Part shown: piece after piece, positions 8,104 to 15,787 of the stretch
How the letters are laid out: each line of letters opens with the position of its first letter
Position numbering within the stretch: position 1 is the stretch's first letter
Made by a program: the position numbers and the translations under genes
Notes under the pieces: model-generated
Databases searched by the model: none
Told to the model about the DNA's origin: nothing
The model's input: only the letters and a program-made list of their open reading frames with translations
Assembly (NCBI GenBank): GCA_964422185.1
Contig: CAYRAG010000024.1
Coordinates: 1-25,658 of the forward strand
Direction: 5' to 3'
Source of the DNA: CALXCT01 sp964422185
GTDB lineage: Bacteria; Bacillota; Clostridia; Oscillospirales; Oscillospiraceae
DNA length: 25,658 nt

Positions 8104-9009
8104 ATGAGAACCCCTGTCTTTACCGGCTCCTGCCCGGCTCTGGTCACCCCGTTCGACCAGAGCGGCAACATAAACTACGACGCGTTCGGGCGGCTCATCG
8201 ACGCCCAGATTGAGGCCGGCGTGGACGCCGTGTGCGTCTGCGGCACCTCCGGCGAGTCCGCCACCATGTCCATCCGCGAGCACATCGCCGCGGTGGAGTT
8301 CTGTGTCAAACGCGTCAACCACCGGGTCAAGGTCATCGCCGGCGCCGGCAGCAACGACACCTCCGCCGCCGTCTACCTCTCCCAGCACGCCCAGGAGTCC
8401 GGCGCGGACGCCCTGCTGCATGTGACCCCGTACTACAACAAGGCCAGCCAGACCGGCCTGATCAAGCACTACGAGTACATCGCGGACCGGGTGGATCTGC
8501 CCATCATCCTGTACAATGTGCCCAGCCGCACCGGCGTGTCGTTCACCGCGGAGACCTACAAAATCCTCTCCGAGAACCCCAAAATCAACGGCGTAAAAGA
8601 GGCCAGCGGCAACTTCTCCCTGCTGGCGCACACCCGGTTCCTCTGCCCGGACGACTTCTACATCTGGTCCGGCAACGACGACCAGGTGGTGCCCATGATG
8701 GCCCTGGGCGCCAAGGGCGTCATCTCCGTGGTCTCCAATATCGCGCCGGAGGTCATGGTGAAGATGACCCACCTGTGCCTGGAAAACGACTTCGCCGCCG
8801 CCTCCGAGCTGCAGATCAAGTACATGGATCTGATCGACGCGCTGTTTATCGAGGTCAACCCCATCCCCATCAAGGCCGCCATGAACCTGATGGGCATGGA
8901 CGCCGGCACGCTGCGTCTGCCCCTGTGCGAGATCTCCGAGAAGAACCTGGCCGTTCTCCGCGCCTCCATGGAGCGCATGGGCCTGCTGAAAGGCTCAGAA
9001 GAAGGCTGA
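8104..9009 (+). CDS. dapA: 4-hydroxy-tetrahydrodipicolinate synthase
   Basis: Condenses pyruvate with aspartate semialdehyde, the first committed step of the diaminopimelate/lysine pathway in the cytoplasm. The 301-residue TIM-barrel protein is complete: PALVTPF near the N terminus, CGTSGES with T48 and S49, HVTPYYNKASQ with Y111, YNVPSRTGV with Y137, and the Schiff-base lysine K165 in GVKEASG. These correspond to the known E. coli active-site residues. AAAGGA lies nine bases before the ATG. It has its own upstream promoter and is followed 24 bases later by dapB, so the two form a unit. Family-level assignment is secure; N-acetylneuraminate lyase is unlikely given the dapB neighbour. Confidence 0.97.
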   Translation: MRTPVFTGSCPALVTPFDQSGNINYDAFGRLIDAQIEAGVDAVCVCGTSGESATMSIREHIAAVEFCVKRVNHRVKVIAGAGSNDTSAAVYLSQHAQESGADALLHVTPYYNKASQTGLIKHYEYIADRVDLPIILYNVPSRTGVSFTAETYKILSENPKINGVKEASGNFSLLAHTRFLCPDDFYIWSGNDDQVVPMMALGAKGVISVVSNIAPEVMVKMTHLCLENDFAAASELQIKYMDLIDALFIEVNPIPIKAAMNLMGMDAGTLRLPLCEISEKNLAVLRASMERMGLLKGSEEG

Positions 9010-9033
9010 TTTCAAAGAACAGGAGTTTTCCTC

Positions 9034-9795
9034 ATGCTGAATCTCATCCTCTCCGGCTGCAACGGCCGCATGGGCAAAGTGGTGGAGTCCCTCTGCGCGG
9101 ACACGCCGGATACCGCCATTGCCGCCGGCATTGACATCACGCCGTCCCCGGAAGGGCGCCCTTTCCCCGTCTATACCCAGCCCGGCTCATGCACGGAGCC
9201 GGCGGACGCCATCATTGACTTCTCCAGCCCCGCCGCGCTGTCCGGCCTGCTGGAGTTCGCCCTGGCGCGGAAACTGCCTCTGGTGCTTGCCACCACCGGC
9301 TACACGCCGGAGCAGCTGGCGCAGATCGGCGCCGCAGCCCGGGAGATCCCCGTCTTTCGATCCGCCAACATGTCCGTGGGCATCAATGTCATGCTGGAAC
9401 TGGTCAAAAAAGCCGCCGCTGTGCTGGGCGACAGCTCAGATATCGAGATCATCGAGCGGCACCACAATAAGAAAGTGGACGCCCCGTCCGGCACCGCCCT
9501 CATGATCGCCGACGCGGCCGCCTCCGCCTGCGGGCACGACACCCGCTATGTCTACGACCGCCAGTCCGTGCGCCACCCCAGGGACAAAGAGGAGATCGGC
9601 ATCTCCTCCGTCCGCGGCGGCACCATCGTGGGTGTCCACGAGGTGATCTTCGCCGGCCGCGACGAGGTGATCGAGATCAAACACACCGCCATGTCCCGGG
9701 AGATCTTCGCCCAGGGCGCCCTGAAAGCCGCCAGGTTCCTGGCGGATGTCCGCTCCCCCGGCCTGTACGACATGAGCATGCTCGTACAGGGTTAA
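9034..9795 (+). CDS. dapB: 4-hydroxy-tetrahydrodipicolinate reductase
   Basis: Reduces the DapA product to tetrahydrodipicolinate with NAD(P)H. The 253-residue protein has the N-terminal dinucleotide motif SGCNGRMG (residues 7-14), IDFSSPAAL, VLATTGYTPEQ, and the family signature ERHHNKKVDAPSGTA at 141-155. H143 and K147 there match the catalytic histidine and lysine of E. coli DapB. The C-terminal substrate domain ends near SPGLYDMSMLVQG. AGGAG lies eight bases before the ATG. It is the last gene of the plus-strand unit; the later DAP-pathway enzymes are not in this window. Confidence 0.97.
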   Translation: MLNLILSGCNGRMGKVVESLCADTPDTAIAAGIDITPSPEGRPFPVYTQPGSCTEPADAIIDFSSPAALSGLLEFALARKLPLVLATTGYTPEQLAQIGAAAREIPVFRSANMSVGINVMLELVKKAAAVLGDSSDIEIIERHHNKKVDAPSGTALMIADAAASACGHDTRYVYDRQSVRHPRDKEEIGISSVRGGTIVGVHEVIFAGRDEVIEIKHTAMSREIFAQGALKAARFLADVRSPGLYDMSMLVQG

Positions 9796-9818
9796 TCCGC
9801 ATCATTTCCATATACTAC

Positions 9819-9864
9819 AAGCCGGCGCACGCCCCGGGAGCTCTTCCGGGACACGCGCCGGCTT
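9819..9864 (+). terminator. hairpin terminator after dapB
   Basis: The arms AAGCCGGCGC (9819-9828) and GCGCCGGCTT (9855-9864) pair perfectly, and the inner bases can extend the stem (CCGGGA with TTCCGG). One T and then CC follow on the plus strand, so the U-run is poor, but the stem is very strong and lies 24 bases after the dapB stop. It could work in both directions. Confidence 0.68.
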
Positions 9865-9913
9865 TCCGCTGTCCCGGGGGCAACCGGGAGAGGAATGTCA
9901 TCTGTGCGTCGCG

Positions 9914-9946
9914 TGAAAAGAGGACGGCAGCATCCGCTGCCGTCCT
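9914..9946 (-). terminator. intrinsic terminator of the EamA-tyrS unit
   Basis: On the minus strand an 11-pair perfect stem (AGGACGGCAGC / GCTGCCGTCCT, arms 9936-9946 and 9921-9931) with a four-base loop is followed by CTTTTC. It lies 180 bases past the tyrS stop codon. Confidence 0.85.
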
Positions 9947-10125
9947 TTGATGTGTGACCGGTAAATTTCAGGCCTCGGGCTCTTCCCGTGCACTGTCGCC
10001 ATCCGGGGGACAACATGTTCCCGTCGCGGTTCCCGGTTTGCAAAACCGGAGTATAGCAGAATTATGTCAACCAGATGGCACAAATCCCCGCCGTCTTCCC
10101 CGGGCGGGAGTCCGTGCCTTACCGC

Positions 10126-11352
10126 TCAGGCGAGCACCGCCTTGTGGAATACCTTCTTGCCTTTTTTGATCATCAGGCCGTCGCCGGAGAGATCCGCAGC
10201 GGTGTAGGTCACGGAGGCGTCGCTCACCCTGGCGCCGTTGACTTCCACGCCGCCCTGCTCCACCAGACGGCGGGCCTCTTTCTTGGACGGAACCAGGCCG
10301 CATTTGAGCATGAGATCCAGAAGGCCGATTTTGCCGTCCGTCAGATCCGACTGCGCCAGCGCCGTGGACGGCACCTCGCTCAGATCGCCGCCGCCCGCGA
10401 ACAGCGCCTTCGCCGCGTTCTGCGCCTTCTCCGCCTCCTCCTGGCCGTGAACCATTCTGGTCAGCTCAAATGCCAGGATCTCCTTGGCACGGTTGATCTC
10501 GCTGTCCTGCCAGTGTTCCATCTCCTCAATCTGCTCCAGCGGCAGGAAAGTCAGCATGCGCAGGCACTTGATCACATCCGCGTCCTCCACATTCCGCCAG
10601 TACTGGTAGAAGTCGTAGGGACTGGTCTTGGCGGCGTCCAGCCACACGGCGTTGCCGGCGGTCTTGCCCATCTTGTTCCCGTTGGAGTCGGTGAGCAGTG
10701 TGATGGTCATGGCGTGGGCGTCTTTCCCCAGCTTGCGGCGGATGAGCTCCGTGCCGCCGAGCATGTTGGACCACTGGTCGTTGCCGCCCAGCTGCATGTT
10801 GCAGCCGTAATGCTGGTACAGATAGTAGAAGTCGTAGGACTGCATGATCATGTAGTTGAACTCCAGGAAGGACAGTCCGCGCTCCATGCGCTGCCGGTAG
10901 CACTCGGCCCGCAGCATGTTGTTCACGGAGAAGCAGGCGCCCACCTCCCGGAGCAGATCCACATAGTTGAGATCCAGAAGCCAGTCCGCGTTGTTGATCA
11001 TCAGCGCCCTGCCGTCTGAGAAGTCGATGAAGCGCTCCATCTGACGCCGGAAGCACTCCGCGTTGTGCTCGATGTCCTCCCGGGTCAGCATCTTGCGCAT
11101 GTCCGTGCGGCCGGAGGGGTCGCCGATCATCGTGGTGCCGCCGCCGATGAGCGCGATGGGCCGGTTGCCCGCCTGCTGCAGCCGCTTCATGAGCGTCAGC
11201 GCCATGAAATGGCCGGCGGTCAGGCTGTCCGCGGTGCAGTCAAAGCCGATGTAGAACACGGCCTTCCCGTTGTCGATCAGATCCCGGACCTCGGGTTCGC
11301 TGGTCACCTGGGCCACCAGACCCCGGGCTACCAGCTCGTCATACAGCTTCAT
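10126..11352 (-). CDS. tyrS: tyrosyl-tRNA synthetase
   Basis: Charges tRNA-Tyr with tyrosine. The 408-residue class I synthetase shows YIGFDCTADSLTAGHF with the HIGH-equivalent TAGHF at 45-49, the GGGTTMIGDPSGR block at 70-82, the tyrosine-site region FNYMIMQSYDFYYL, QLGGNDQWSNM at 187-197, and the KMSKS-equivalent KMGKT at 227-231. The last 70 residues form an S4 RNA-binding domain (KKEARRLVEQGGVEVNG). AAGGAA precedes the ATG. It starts 54 bases after the EamA-type transporter gene and no promoter or terminator is seen in that gap, so it is expected to depend on the upstream T-box leader. Confidence 0.97.
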   Translation of the reverse strand: MKLYDELVARGLVAQVTSEPEVRDLIDNGKAVFYIGFDCTADSLTAGHFMALTLMKRLQQAGNRPIALIGGGTTMIGDPSGRTDMRKMLTREDIEHNAECFRRQMERFIDFSDGRALMINNADWLLDLNYVDLLREVGACFSVNNMLRAECYRQRMERGLSFLEFNYMIMQSYDFYYLYQHYGCNMQLGGNDQWSNMLGGTELIRRKLGKDAHAMTITLLTDSNGNKMGKTAGNAVWLDAAKTSPYDFYQYWRNVEDADVIKCLRMLTFLPLEQIEEMEHWQDSEINRAKEILAFELTRMVHGQEEAEKAQNAAKALFAGGGDLSEVPSTALAQSDLTDGKIGLLDLMLKCGLVPSKKEARRLVEQGGVEVNGARVSDASVTYTAADLSGDGLMIKKGKKVFHKAVLA

Positions 11353-11406
11353 ATCCGATTCCTTCCCTCTCTGTTGTTGTGATACCGTCTCATCCGCGTC
11401 TCTCCG

Positions 11407-12255
11407 TCACGGCTGCGTCTTCGCCCGGTCGCGGGCAATCAGCGCGTTGTAGATGACCACGCCGCCCACCACAATGACGGCGCCCGCCAGGGCGAACGGC
11501 CCGATGGTCTCATGGTAGAACACCGCCACCAGGATGGGGTTGAGCACCGGCTCGATGCCGGAGACCAGGCTGGCGGTCACGGGGGGCGTGGTCTTGAGTC
11601 CCTCGGTGAGCAGGATGTACGCCGCGCCCACCTGGAACACGCCCAGCACCACCAGGCTCACGATGGCCACCGGAGTAAAGACGGTCTCCCGGGCCAGGAA
11701 CGGCAGGCCGATGACCATGGACAGCAGATCCCCGAAGAACACCGAGGAGATGGCGTCTGACTCCGGCATGTCGTTCATCAGGAAGACGCCGGCGTAGCTG
11801 ACGCCGGAGAGCAGCGCCAGCAGATTGCCCAGGCCGCCGCCCAGCTCCAGGCTGTCCAGGAAGAAGAACAGCACCCCGCCGAACACCACCGCGCAGGTGG
11901 CGATGTCCAGCCGCTTCGGCTTTTTCCGGAAGAAGATCACCGAGAAGATCAGCACGAAGATGGGGGCGGTGAACTGGAGCACAATGGTGTTCGCGGCGGT
12001 GGTCAGCTTGTTGGCCAGCGCGTACAGGATATTGGTGCCGCTCACGCACACGGCGCCCAGCAGGATCCAGCGGTTGAGCCGGGGTCTGTGCCGCCGCCAC
12101 AGGAGATATCCCCCGATGACCACCAGGGCGATGGCCGTCCGGCCGCCGTTGATGGACATCCCGTTCCAGGGGATCACCTTGATGCACAATCCCCCGATGC
12201 TGTACAGCACCGCCGCCAGGAAGACACACAGGATCCCCTTTCTCTGTCCGCTCAT
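11407..12255 (-). CDS. EamA (DMT-superfamily) transporter
   Basis: Predicted integral-membrane transporter of 282 residues with about ten hydrophobic helices in two repeated halves, as in the EamA branch of the drug/metabolite transporter superfamily. Family features include NGGRTAIALVVIGG in helix 2, ALANKLTTAANTIVLQFTAPIFVLIFS for helices 3-4, and the second-repeat match SLVSGIEPVLNPILVAVFYHE. Substrates in this family are varied (amino acids, amines, nucleosides) and cannot be read directly. I chose the ATG at 12253-12255; GGAGG lies 14 bases upstream, a long spacing, but a longer TTG start at 12276 has no site at all. It is the first gene behind the T-box and precedes tyrS, which hints at amino-acid, perhaps aromatic, traffic. 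Confidence 0.88.
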   Translation of the reverse strand: MSGQRKGILCVFLAAVLYSIGGLCIKVIPWNGMSINGGRTAIALVVIGGYLLWRRHRPRLNRWILLGAVCVSGTNILYALANKLTTAANTIVLQFTAPIFVLIFSVIFFRKKPKRLDIATCAVVFGGVLFFFLDSLELGGGLGNLLALLSGVSYAGVFLMNDMPESDAISSVFFGDLLSMVIGLPFLARETVFTPVAIVSLVVLGVFQVGAAYILLTEGLKTTPPVTASLVSGIEPVLNPILVAVFYHETIGPFALAGAVIVVGGVVIYNALIARDRAKTQP

Positions 12256-12280
12256 CTTTCGTCCATGCGCCTCCAACAGG

Positions 12281-12517
12281 AAAAACGCCCTCTATCCCCA
12301 ATGGAGGGACAGAGGGCGAAAGTCGCGGTACCGCCTCTGATTCGCCGACCCTCGCGGGTTCGGCCGCAGCGGGTCGGTCAGACGCCCCGCCGGAACGGGC
12401 GGCCGCCCGTCGCAGCCTGCCTGCCGTGTCACCGGCGTTCCGTGCGCCGCGTCTCCCCCGTACCGGCCGGGAGCACTCTTCTCAGGCGGACTCCCTGTGC
12501 TCTTCCCCGCGTTTCCG
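12281..12517 (-). promoter_or_regulatory. T-box tRNA-sensing leader
   Basis: On the minus strand this leader ends with the full T-box switch. The T-box core AGAGGCGGTACCGCG (12324-12338) forms the antiterminator: helix AGAGG/CCTCT, a seven-base bulge CGGTACC, and helix GCGA/TCGC. The competing terminator pairs CGCCCTCTGTCCC (12306-12318) with GGGGATAGAGGGCG (12286-12299), followed by five T residues. Upstream lies a Stem I-like region, including a CTCCC/GGGAG hairpin with a GG-rich loop. Uncharged tRNA binding should favour reading into the EamA-type gene and tyrS. I cannot fix the specifier codon by eye; GGAACGCC at 12434-12441 is the candidate loop (AAC or CGC by spacing), while tyrosine would need UAC. 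The bulge begins with C, not the usual U. Confidence 0.92.
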
Positions 12518-12523
12518 GGCTCG

Positions 12524-12552
12524 ATTTTATAACGCGGAGCGCGGCTTGTCAA
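12524..12552 (-). promoter_or_regulatory. promoter of the T-box/EamA/tyrS unit
   Basis: A perfect TTGACA (12547-12552) and TAAAAT (12524-12529) are 17 bases apart on the minus strand, with a start expected near 12517. The TGA stop of the upstream aldo/keto reductase gene (12549-12551) lies inside the -35 box. Confidence 0.85.
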
Positions 12553-13598
12553 TCCCTTTTTCCCGGGCGCGGCACCTCGCTGAGGTGCTCGGCGTAGAAC
12601 TTCTCGTAGTTGCTCAGGTTGAACTCCACCCGGGCGGGCGTGTCCAGGCCGTAAGGGCAGCGGGAGCTGCACAGGCCGCAGTGGCGGCAGTTTTTCATCT
12701 TCATGGCTTTCTCGTGGAACTCGTCCGTCAGGTACTGCTGGTACGGCAGCCGGGTGAGCATCATGTCCAGACGCGCCATGGTGAACAGCTCAATGCCCTC
12801 AGGACACGGCATGCAGTAGCCGCAGCCGCGGCAGAACGACCCGGTGAGCTGGGCGCGATCCGCCTCCATCTCCGCCTCCAGCTGCGCATCCATCTGCGGC
12901 TCCTCTTCCTCCACTTTCAGCCACTGCTGAAGCTGATCCTCAAACTGGATCCCCCAGATGGGCAGCACATTGTCAAACTGGTTCATGAACGCCCGGCACA
13001 GCCGGACATTGGTGAGAAGACCGCCGGCCAGGCCTTTCATGGCGATAAAGCCCACATCCGCCTCTTTGCACTGACGCACCAGCTCCATCTCCTGCTCCCC
13101 GGACAGGTAGCTGAACGGGAACTGGAGCGTCTCGAACAGACCGGACTCGACGGCGGCTTTCGCCACATGCAGCCGGTGGTTGGTGATCCCGATATGCCGC
13201 ACATACCCTTTCTTCTTTGCCTCCAGGGCAGCGGCGTACGCCCCGTCCGGGTCGTCCGGGGTCGGCATCTCCGGCGGGTTGTGGAACTGGAGCAGATCAA
13301 TATAGTCCGTCTTCATGCGATCCAGGCTCATCTGGATGTGCCTTTCCACCGTCGGGCGATCCCGGCCCATGGTCTTCGTGGCGAGGATCACCTGATCACG
13401 CACATCCGAGAGGGCCATGCCGATCTTCTCCTCGCTGTCCGTATACGCGTTGGCGGTATCGAAGAAATTGACGCCGCCCTCAAAGGCCATGCGGATCAGT
13501 CTCGCGCCGTCCTCTTTGGTTCGGCGCTGCACCGGAAGCGCACCGAAGCCCATGCGGGTGACCCACAGATCCGTCCGGCCCAGTCTCATCTTTTTCAT
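12549..13598 (-). CDS. aldo/keto reductase with two C-terminal Fe-S cysteine motifs
   Basis: A 349-residue NAD(P)H-dependent oxidoreductase of unknown substrate. The N-terminal TIM barrel has the aldo/keto reductase residues D47 and Y52 in FFDTANAYTDSE, K75 in ATKT, and the histidine of LLQFHNPP. The C-terminal 90 residues carry two cysteine clusters, CRGCGYCMPCP and CRHCGLCSSRCP, which are 4Fe-4S ferredoxin-like patterns typical of the anaerobe-specific subfamily. A long acidic helix (EEEEPQMDAQLEAEMEADRA) links the parts. Its ATG overlaps the recN stop as ATGA, with GGAGGAAC just upstream, so it is translationally coupled and ends the nusB-recN unit. Its stop lies in the next unit's promoter. 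It likely takes electrons through the clusters, but this is inference. Confidence 0.93.
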   Translation of the reverse strand: MKKMRLGRTDLWVTRMGFGALPVQRRTKEDGARLIRMAFEGGVNFFDTANAYTDSEEKIGMALSDVRDQVILATKTMGRDRPTVERHIQMSLDRMKTDYIDLLQFHNPPEMPTPDDPDGAYAAALEAKKKGYVRHIGITNHRLHVAKAAVESGLFETLQFPFSYLSGEQEMELVRQCKEADVGFIAMKGLAGGLLTNVRLCRAFMNQFDNVLPIWGIQFEDQLQQWLKVEEEEPQMDAQLEAEMEADRAQLTGSFCRGCGYCMPCPEGIELFTMARLDMMLTRLPYQQYLTDEFHEKAMKMKNCRHCGLCSSRCPYGLDTPARVEFNLSNYEKFYAEHLSEVPRPGKRD

Positions 13599-15292
13599 GC
13601 TGTTCCTCCGCTCTTGTACGCCCTGGCCGCGTCCAGCTGCTCCTGGGCGGCCCGCAGCGTCGTCTCGGTGATGTGATCCCCGCCGGTCAGGCGTGCCAGC
13701 TCCTGCTTCCGCCCGTCCTCATCCAGCCGTTTCACATGGGTGTAGGTTCTGCCGCCGCTCTCCCCTTTCTCCACGGAGAGGTGGCAGTCCGCCATGGCCG
13801 CGATCTGCGGCAGGTGGGTGACGCACAGCACCTGCTTGTGGCGGGCCACGCTGGCCATCTTCTGCGCCACCTTCTGGGCGGCTCTGCCGGACACGCCGGT
13901 ATCCACCTCGTCAAAGACCATGGTGGAGATGTTGTCGTTCTCCGCCAGCACATTCTTCATGGCCAGCATAATCCGGGCCAGCTCGCCGCCGGAGGCCACT
14001 TTCTGGATGGGCCTGAGGCTCTCGCCCACATTGGCGGACATGAGAAACTGCACCTGATCCATGCCCGTCTCGTCCATGCCCAGATCCCCCTGCTTCGGGG
14101 AAAACTCCACGGCGAAGCGCACTTTCGGCATATCCAGCTGCTCCAGCTCCGTCTGAATCCGGCCGCGCAGCCGCTCCGCCGCCTCACGCCTCGCGCCGGA
14201 CAGCGCGGCGCCCAGGGCGCGGGCCTCCTCCAGCGCCTGCCGGAACTGCTGTTCCAGCCTGAGCAGCGTGTCGTCCGAGTCCTGGATCTCCGCCAGCTCC
14301 CGCCGGCAGCGCTCCAGAAAGTCCAGCATCTCCTCTTCGCTGTTTCCGTATTTCTTCTTCAGGCGGTAGAGCACATCCAGCCGGCTCTCCACCTCGTCCA
14401 GTTCCCCGGGGGAGAAGTCAAACTGATCCCGCATGTCACGCACCAGCTCGGAGAGATCCTCCGCGGCGCTCCGGGTCTCCGCGGCCCGGGATGCCAGATC
14501 GGCCAGCGTGCCGCTGACATGGGACACCGAGCGCAGGGCGCCCTCCGCCTCGCCGAGCAGCGCCAGCGCACCGTCGCTGTTCTCCCCGCCGGACAGGGCG
14601 TACCAGGCCTGCTCCACGGCGTCTGAAAGCTTTCCCGCATTGCGCAGCAGCGTGCGGCGCTCCTGGAGGGCATCCTCCTCGCCCGCTTTCAGATCCGCAC
14701 GCTCCAGCTCCCGGATCTGGTAGGTCAGGGTATCCATCCGGCGCTGCTTCTCCGCCTCGTCCATCCGCAGCGACTCCATCTGCCGCCGGATCCCGGCGAC
14801 GCGGCGGTACGCCTCGCGGAACGCGGACAGGGGCTCCTCCAGTGCGCCGAAACTGTCCAGATAGTCAATGTGGCAGTTCTCGTCCAGCAGCTGCTGGCCC
14901 TCGTGCTGCCCGTGGATATTGAGCATCTGGCGGCCCAGATCCCGCAGCTGGGACACCGTGACCGGCCTGCCGTTGACCCGGCAGAGATTCTTCCCGTCCG
15001 GGTGCAGCTCCCGCTGCAGCGTGACGCTGCCGTCCTCCTCCCGGGCCGCGCCGTTGTCCTGAAACCAGTCCAGCTCCGGCACATCGGTGAACACGGCGCA
15101 CACCGCGGCGGAACTTGCGCCGGTGCGGATCAGATCCCGGGAGGTGCGCTCGCCGATCACCGCCCCGATGGAGTCCACCACAATGGTCTTGCCCGCGCCG
15201 GTCTCCCCGGTGAGCACATTGAATCCGGCGTCAAACTGGATGTCCGCCGACTCGATGAGCGCGATATTCTCGATGTGAAGCAGGGACAGCAT
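13595..15292 (-). CDS. recN: DNA repair ATPase RecN
   Basis: SMC-like ATPase acting in recombinational repair of double-strand breaks. The 565-residue protein starts LLHIENIALIESADIQF and has Walker A GETGAGKT at 29-36. The middle is a long coiled-coil rich in Glu, Arg and Leu, about residues 150-370. The C-terminal ATP-binding half shows VASGGELARIMLAMK (ABC signature), Walker B TMVFDEVDTGVSG, and VTHLPQIAAMADCH. Length equals the family norm. GGAGG lies eight bases before the ATG. It follows argR with a 15-base gap and overlaps the downstream reductase start by four bases, the usual clostridial argR-recN order. I looked for a LexA box immediately upstream and found none. Confidence 0.97.
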   Translation of the reverse strand: MLSLLHIENIALIESADIQFDAGFNVLTGETGAGKTIVVDSIGAVIGERTSRDLIRTGASSAAVCAVFTDVPELDWFQDNGAAREEDGSVTLQRELHPDGKNLCRVNGRPVTVSQLRDLGRQMLNIHGQHEGQQLLDENCHIDYLDSFGALEEPLSAFREAYRRVAGIRRQMESLRMDEAEKQRRMDTLTYQIRELERADLKAGEEDALQERRTLLRNAGKLSDAVEQAWYALSGGENSDGALALLGEAEGALRSVSHVSGTLADLASRAAETRSAAEDLSELVRDMRDQFDFSPGELDEVESRLDVLYRLKKKYGNSEEEMLDFLERCRRELAEIQDSDDTLLRLEQQFRQALEEARALGAALSGARREAAERLRGRIQTELEQLDMPKVRFAVEFSPKQGDLGMDETGMDQVQFLMSANVGESLRPIQKVASGGELARIMLAMKNVLAENDNISTMVFDEVDTGVSGRAAQKVAQKMASVARHKQVLCVTHLPQIAAMADCHLSVEKGESGGRTYTHVKRLDEDGRKQELARLTGGDHITETTLRAAQEQLDAARAYKSGGTA

Positions 15293-15307
15293 GTCCCCCG
15301 CCTCCTT

Positions 15308-15787
15308 TCAGAACATCATGGCGTGAATCTTCCCGCACAGCCGCTCCGCGTCCCCGGCGGTGCGCATGATCAGAATGCCCGTGTCATCCCCGGCCAGGGA
15401 GCCCACCATGGTCTCAATGCCCATGCTGTCCATGGCCGAACACGCGGCGGAGGCCAGGCCGGGCATGGTCCGCACCACGATGAGATTCTGCGCGTAGTCC
15501 ACGGACACGACGCCCTGCCGGAAGATGCTGCGCAGCCGGCTGTCCGGGGTGCTCTCCTCCGCCGGAATCTCCCGCTCCGGCTCCGGGCTGTCCGCCACGG
15601 CGTAGACATAGCTCCCGTCCGGCTCCTGCCGTTTCCCCAGCCCCAGCTCCCGGATGTCCCGGGAGGCGGTGGCCTGGGTGACGGTGATCCCGCGCCCGCG
15701 CAGGAGGCGGAGCAGCTGATCCTGGGTGCTCACCGGCTGCTCCCGGATGATGCGCAGGATCTCCGCCTGTCTTGAGGCCTTTGACAT
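15308..15787 (-). CDS. argR: arginine repressor ArgR/AhrC
   Basis: Hexameric regulator that binds DNA when arginine is bound. The 159-residue protein has an N-terminal winged helix (residues 1-70) with the family signature TVTQATASRDIRELGL, including the SR pair used in DNA recognition. The C-terminal oligomerisation and arginine-binding domain contains VRTMPGLASAACSAMD and GSLAGDDTGIL, where the DD pair contacts arginine. The linker is longer and more acidic than in many homologues (SPEPEREIPAEEST). Its ATG shares one base with the nadK stop (TGATG), so it is coupled to nadK. No arginine biosynthesis genes are nearby; in Firmicutes argR commonly sits in this cluster regardless. Confidence 0.96.
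   Translation of the reverse strand: MSKASRQAEILRIIREQPVSTQDQLLRLLRGRGITVTQATASRDIRELGLGKRQEPDGSYVYAVADSPEPEREIPAEESTPDSRLRSIFRQGVVSVDYAQNLIVVRTMPGLASAACSAMDSMGIETMVGSLAGDDTGILIMRTAGDAERLCGKIHAMMF

Larger units (their letters stand above)
9796..10125. other. convergent intergenic region between dapB and tyrS
   Basis: No gene is supported in these 330 bases. It contains a large bidirectional hairpin (9819-9864), the tyrS terminator (9914-9946) and a structured minus-strand 3' leader of about 180 bases between the tyrS stop and that terminator. The latter includes the hairpin arms CCGGTTT and AAACCGG around 10032-10048. A TTGACA and a TATACT on the minus strand near 10052-10072 are only nine bases apart and do not make a promoter. 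Confidence 0.55.

Noticed and set aside
10025..10045. GGGAACCGCG on the minus strand, resembling a T-box core
   Set aside because: It lies downstream of tyrS, lacks the UGGN bulge and competing terminator, and leads to no gene.
10052..10072. Minus-strand TTGACA followed by TATACT downstream of tyrS
   Set aside because: The two hexamers are only nine bases apart, so they cannot form one promoter, and no other partner fits.
12253..12265. Four-codon minus-strand frame (ATG GAC GAA AGA TGA) overlapping the EamA start
   Set aside because: The GGAGG lies only three bases before this ATG, too close for normal initiation; probably chance.
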